Part shown: positions 58,621 to 64,000 of the stretch, piece by piece
Numbering within the stretch: the first letter of the stretch is position 1
How the letters are laid out: every line of letters starts with the position of its first letter
Source: Hetaerina americana
Taxonomy: Eukaryota; Arthropoda; Insecta; Odonata; Calopterygidae
DNA length: 64,000 nt
NCBI GenBank assembly: GCA_022747635.1
Contig: JAKTNV010000024.1
Span: forward strand, 4,501,665-4,565,664
Direction: 5' to 3'
Notes under the pieces: model-generated
Seen by the model: only the letters and a program-made list of their open reading frames with translations
The model's database searches: none
What the model was told of the DNA's origin: nothing
Position numbers and translations under genes: made by a program

Positions 58621-61230
58621 TGCATTCTGCCGTATGTAGCGCCTATTTGTCTACGAATTTGGGTGTTCCACTGCAAGAAAAGGTGCGTTTTTATTTACTG
58701 TGCCGTCGTATTTAAAAATTTACTCCAAGTTTCCCACTTAATTTATCAATGCCTCTCAGAGCCTGGCTTCATTTTTAGGTCTTATTGCTGAGAAGAAATT
58801 TCAAAATTGCATTCTTCTCGTTCAATTGGTTTCCATAATACTCTCGGAAGAGGTAGGTTATGTGCCGAAATTCCTCTCAGTTTATCGATTCAGTGTTGTG
58901 GCGTGGCCATTCTTTGTAAGACATCAGCTGTTAGAGAATAAGAATTGAAAATAATATTGATGTCTAGAGGAAGTGACTAGCTTTTTTATATTGTAATTCT
59001 TTTGGTTTGTAGATGATAGATTGGTTTCTTTTTTCACGTGAAAGTGCTGTTTACCAGTATTATTTTCCGTACAGATCACACTCAGCGATTGACCACTTGT
59101 GCACCTTCACTTAGTAAAATTGAGGAGACCAGCCGAGGCTCCAACAGAAACGAATATCCCCTGGAAAAGTTTTTGTATAAGTATAGCTTGTGTTGTTTGG
59201 AATCATCCGATGTAGCTATGCTCATCAATGGCTAATATTGTATCCACCGTGTAATTCTTTCAATGCTATCCTGGGGCTTGCTTCAATCAATAAAATCGAA
59301 GTGATGAAGTCATATCCTCGTCGAGTGTTGACTCTTTCTTATCGCCTCCTTATCTAGTAGTTATTAACTCAGGCCATTAGTACGACCGCGTCGATGATAG
59401 AAGTAATCTCCGGATAAACTTCGAAGAAATGTAAAAGTCAACTTCTATCGTCTCGCGGTTGAGTTTTAAGATCGCGAGGATTTACCGCTCACCCATGACT
59501 GAACCGAAGTCGTGTTTCAGAGCAATTCGCTGTAAACTTGAAAAAAAGGGCAGAAAGTCCCAACTTGCGTGCTTCATCCTTTGATGATGACTTTCATCCG
59601 GAATAACATTCAGTAGGTTGGGTTTGATTGCCGGGCTATAAAAATTACCTCGTACAATTCGCTGATGCGGAAAATGGTGCTCGTGTTGGAAAACCATTTG
59701 GTGCCTGCTGACGTTTCGGCATAGAAGGGTACTGGGTTTGTGAGGCATCACGCCCCATGTAAAGACTATACTTTTACGAAATGTCGCATGTGTATTTTGC
59801 TCAAATGAATCCAACGTAACCGTTGCCCCTGTTTCAAACTAGTTAGTTCCTACTTCAGACTACTTCAGGAGACTTGAGTCGTACGGTCAAGTTAGTCAAG
59901 GGAGTTCCCCGTATGATATGGCCCTAAAATGGTATTCATTAACCCTGTCTTGTCAGTGTCAAAATAAAAGCGATTGCACGTAACTCGGTAAAACTCTTAA
60001 ATTAAGACTTCTATGTTGGGAATCAGAAAATTATAGATTCGCGATATGTTTTAACCTGCTGCTAGGATATACTGCGTACCATATCGTATTAATACGGGAG
60101 GTGTTGGGGAATCCCACAAATTTTCTTGTTAACTCGAATTTCAGCAAGTTATCCGTGTATTCTAAGGACAAAATACTTTTATTTCTGGGGCAAATGCTAT
60201 CGTACTCTTACTACAAAATTACAATGGCAGTATCGTCTGGTAAATATGATACAAATTCATATTTTCTCCGGGTCCATCGCGATGATCGTCCGTCTATCTT
60301 TTATTGGATCACGAAACAATTAATACCGTAATGTCGTTCGGAGTTTAGTAAAAAATAAGCTTCTCAACTGTTATAAGTCTCATTAAATTTATTAATTCGG
60401 AAGAACCTTCGATTCAGTTTTTCGCTCTTTAAAATGATACTTCTTCTTTTAGGGAATTAAATAAACCTCAAGTCGATGAAAACTGCCAAAGTAAAAAAAA
60501 TACCTTGAGTACCTTTTTTACGTACCTGGAATTACGTTGTATTCATAAGGAATCAAATTATTATGTGTATGACCTACTTTTAACGTTGAGGTCTAAAAGT
60601 GAAATCTTTAGCGAGAATTTCGATAGCTAAAATTACTAATCAAAATCGGACTATGCGCTCTTTTGTGTATAGATGACATATCCAATTGTGACGATATAGC
60701 GACAGGGAAAATGGTCATAAAAATGAGGAGGCGTGAGTAAATTGCCCTAGAATTAGTGAAAGGAGAATTTCTGTATGATAAGAGGAAGCGCTGCTGGCAA
60801 TGATCCTTTATTTCCCCGGCCTCTACATTATTGCGGGAAAACATATATGTGGATATAGCGATGTGAATTGGCCGACGTGCATTGATGATGTTATCGACGT
60901 GGGGTTCATTCGTCGTTAAATGAAACTGTATGCCTCGCTTGCAAACTTGCGGAGAGTATTTTTAAATCCATATTTTTCGCCTTGGTAATAGATTACGGTG
61001 CATTAATGTTGCTTTGCGGCCCATTTCTAATTGATTTATGTACCATTTTTTTCAAAATAAAACTGAATTCGCACGCATGAAGGTTGTCAGTGCTGGTCAC
61101 AACAGATAATTTCACTTCTCCTGCGTTGCATGTTGTTGTGTCCACTGCGAGACTAGTTATATGTTGTTAATCGAGGTTTTTGACGATGTTGAATGTAAGG
61201 AGGTAACACTACCCAGTTCGCACGCGTTCA
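58620..61230. other. non-coding, AT-rich
   Basis: No supported frame, repeat or RNA gene. Confidence 0.45.
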
Positions 61231-61870
61231 ATCACGGTTCCGCGTATTCCCCGTCTGCGTCGCTGGTTCCTAAGATCTCGCGGGGCGTCACTTGCATTCA
61301 CCATGCCCCCTCTCCTCTCTCCTACCCATCCACTTGCTGCTGCTGGAAGGTTTCCGTTCGTATTCTCGGGCGCATCTGTTTGGCCTACCTCGGCCCTCGC
61401 TCCTCTCATCCCTTCACCCAAAAATCTCACCCTCACTTCGCGTCGGTTCATTCGGGAGGAGTACGATCTGCCCCAGTAACACCCGCCGCCGTAGTCCCGT
61501 GCCTCGGGCCGGTGGGGGACGGGGTGAATGTCGACGACGCTAATGGAGTGTGTTGTGATTCGATCGTGCGTGTTGAGCACGTCCATCCTCCCCCACATCC
61601 ATCGTCGTCGTCGTCCCCCCCACCTCTCCCCCACACCCGCGGGCCTCTCGACATTTTCGGAGGGAGGGTCTCGCTTGGGGGGGGGGGGGTCGTAATGGGT
61701 CCCGTCCTTCGGTTCGGAATAATAGGGCGAATTTACGGTTTGTTTGGGCATCAAATATTGTTGGCCATTAATGGCTCACGCCGTTATTGTTTGTCTTTGT
61801 TGTTGTGGAGATGATTGCCTTCGCGCGCCATTGGGATTTTTTTCTCTTCCCGTTCCCTCCCTTCCGCTTT
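61230..61870. other. CpG-rich island with a 13-G run
   Basis: C/T- and CpG-rich, with GTCGTC repeats near 61600 and a G run at 61677-61689. The opposing frames of 217 and 181 codons overlap and are taken as compositional. Confidence 0.45.
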
Positions 61871-63470
61871 CACCATTTCACCCTATATTTTTCACGTTTT
61901 TGTGAGAGCAGTTTACGTTCGCTTTTGTTGTGCTGCCGTGAAAGTGATGTGTGTTGTTCGTAAAACTGCAGCATTTCGTTCCGGTTTTTCATTTTTTTTC
62001 AGTCAAAGAAATGCCATGTTACAGCATTTGATAAGGTAACACTCACAGCCTCGTCACTTAATACCTCGCTGTTCATGTTTTTGTATTTTTCGGTTCTTTC
62101 GAATCTGTTGGAATCTGGTTAGTGAAAATGAGTCGTGATTTTTTAATTGGATTGAATAATTCGGATATTTTTTTACTCGCAGGTGTGGAAAAATTTCCAA
62201 AAGACTCGTTATTTCCTATTTGTTTGTATATTCATGCATATTCATTTGCTGGAGCCTCTAATAGCTCTGTTAATGGTCACAGTCTAAATGTCAAAAACTG
62301 TGACCATTAGTACTCAAACAAGTTCCCTTTTTTAGATATTAAATCATCCTCTATATTAATCCACTTGTTGTTCACGGACACCTGTATGAACTCTTCATTA
62401 CATCGATTTTATAAGAATGTTTTTTTTTCGGAAAGAGGATCTAATAGATTAATGCGTTTGTGAGGCGTCAGTTAAGGTAGTCAATGGATGTGTGGATAAT
62501 CTTATATAGGTAATGCTGGAATCAGCCATAACCGCACCACTCTTGCGACGCCTGATTAATGCGTACAATATGGTCTGTCCCCGAACATTGAATTAAATTA
62601 ATTTATGAATCTGGACCTTAGTTTGCATTGAAGTACAAAAAGTGAAAATGCATGCAATGACTAGAATTACGGCAGCGTAAGAAGTGTTTATTCCTTCGTC
62701 CCCTTTGTTAGTTCGAAAGCGATTCCGTTTCCTTGCGTCACTGAGCGACAAGCTGTCTTAATATTTTGTCCGTTTTGCCGGAAACGGTTGGAAGGAAGTT
62801 AAAAGAGAGAACTTCCTGGTACGAAGTGACAGCTAACTTCTCTACTCAGTGGTGTTGACTCCGGTGCCCCGTTTTGATTGACTACAGGGAAAAGACGGAA
62901 CGTCATATTCGCCGAACGACACCTGACCTTTGCGTTTGCACTCGGCGGCAGGGCGAACGATCACACATCACTATTCCATCTCACCCCACTGCTTCCGGCT
63001 TACCTTCGTGGAAACATTCTATATTGGAGAGAAATGATATTTAACAATTCCCACGACCCGGGTTTAGAATCTTTGTGTGACTCTGCAGGTGAGAATTACG
63101 CAGGTGTTGGCAAGTACATAGTGTTGTTGACGAAAGGAAGTAGGGGAGGTCTGGGTGGGCGGTAGGTGGGTTAGGTGAATGGGCCAAAGAGGTGGCGCAT
63201 AGGGGCCGAGTGAGAGAGGGTGAGGTAAGCACTGTTTTCCAATTGTTCTTCTTTGTTCTTGTTGTCTTAGCGATTGGCTGGTCTTCGTGGTTCCAATGGT
63301 TGGGGTGGGAGGTAGGCATCCCTCGGAATCTTCAGTTATCTGCACAGGAATCGGAAGGTTGCAGGTCGGCATATGTCCTCGTGATGCACCTCGGATGGAA
63401 AACAACGGAGTTGAAGGGATGTGCGTAATTGTCCAATTAATAGTGTTTCGTTGTACATTTTATGCAATTT
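61870..63470. other. non-coding with one perfect hairpin
   Basis: AT-rich to about 62850, then mixed composition. No supported gene. Confidence 0.4.
62271..62309. repeat. perfect 13 bp hairpin with 13-base loop
   Basis: TAATGGTCACAGT at 62271-62283 and its exact reverse complement ACTGTGACCATTA at 62297-62309. It may be a small foldback or the joined ends of a deletion element. No function can be assigned. Confidence 0.8.
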
Positions 63471-63474
63471 TCAA

Positions 63475-63545
63475 ATGAAGATGACACAAGCTGTCGAAAC
63501 TCGTGTCGTGTGAATAAAAATGGTGTAGTGGAACTCACCAGTGTT
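63475..63545 (+). ncRNA. hammerhead-type motif and tail of a Penelope-like element
   Basis: ATGAAGA, then stem GACA/TGTC with loop CAAGC, then GAAAC and TCGTGTCGTG, followed by AATAAA (63513-63518). This arrangement (CTGANGA core, stem II, GAAA) matches the minimal hammerhead ribozymes found in the terminal repeats of Penelope-like retroelements. The first core base is A in place of C, so self-cleavage is doubtful. Stems I and III are not clear and no coding part is present. Confidence 0.4.
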
Positions 63546-63559
63546 TATTATCGTTTCTC

Positions 63560-64000
63560 ATTCTACATCGTTAAAAATTAAAATGCCTGCACTTTTTGCT
63601 GGAAAAGACTGGTACGCGCTCCGCACTTCCATTGTGTATGTGAGGGCAAGAAGCGAGGTAAGATGGGGCATTTGAAAACATTTAACTGTGCAATAGTTGG
63701 CCATAGCAATCCACCTGGTGGCCTTATCACGTATCTGAGGTAAAACCACACACCTAAAAGTATTGGGGTTCAGCTCGTAGCCGCCTGCATATTTTCCGAA
63801 ATCATTGTTCGCAAGGAAATGAAATAGCTTTGGTTCTAGTTAGAGGCGTACTTTGAAATCAATTTTTTCTCCGGCCGACGTAAAAATGATTGGCCCACAG
63901 GGATTCCACGCTTAGGTTATGATTGTGCACTTAATCCACGTCTAAGGACTCGTTTCTCTTGAGCTCATCGATCAGGAGAATACACCCTCTTGTCGCCGTG
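63560..64000. other. non-coding to the window end
   Basis: Nothing recognised. Confidence 0.4.

Noticed and set aside
61161..61814. Opposing frames of 217 and 181 codons
   Set aside because: They overlap almost completely, include the G run and trinucleotide repeats, and show no domain.

Overview
This window looks like a non-coding stretch of a large arthropod (probably insect) nuclear genome. No bacterial-style gene arrangement is present. The identifiable content is eukaryotic mobile DNA plus a few isolated pieces that resemble exons. Arthropod origin is inferred from the mariner-type transposons and from a 5S rRNA-derived sequence whose first helix (GCCAA paired with TTGG) follows the arthropod 5S pattern. 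Species cannot be named from the sequence.

Layout. From 1 to 8.2 kb there is unremarkable DNA with two CpG/pyrimidine-rich islands. At 8272-9603 lies a young mariner transposon on the minus strand with a near-intact transposase and very long (151 bp) inverted ends. From 9.6 to 18.8 kb the DNA is non-coding, with a strong GC island at 15.8-17.3 kb. At 18865-19092 is a small palindromic unit built around a tRNA-like cloverleaf. From 19 to 35 kb the DNA is non-coding with several islands, a possible pogo/Tigger-type deletion element, a second tRNA-like SINE head (32.1 kb) and a LINE-like coding relic (35.2 kb). At 35544-36296 is an internally deleted mariner of a different family with 33 bp ends. 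At 37371-37442 is a candidate first coding exon with a strong splice donor, next to an island. From 37.4 to 55.6 kb I see islands and short hairpins but no supported gene. At 56534-56805 is a composite SINE: a 5S rRNA-derived head, a tRNA-like body and an A-rich tail. It is followed by a decayed mariner relic (57.5-57.8 kb) and a convincing candidate terminal coding exon of a membrane protein on the minus strand (57919-58294). Two Penelope-like hammerhead-type motifs sit at 55.6 and 63.5 kb.

How the parts relate. At least three mariner copies of different ages and states are present: one recent and nearly whole, one deletion derivative that would need transposase in trans, and one dead fragment. 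Several RNA polymerase III-derived repeats (5S- and tRNA-like) are also present and would depend on LINE enzymes for copying. Roughly twenty CpG-rich, pyrimidine-biased islands punctuate the window every few kilobases. They create most of the long but meaningless open frames. The most noteworthy items are the mariner whose long inverted ends have replaced the end of its own transposase gene, the 5S-tRNA composite SINE, and the inverted tRNA-like unit.
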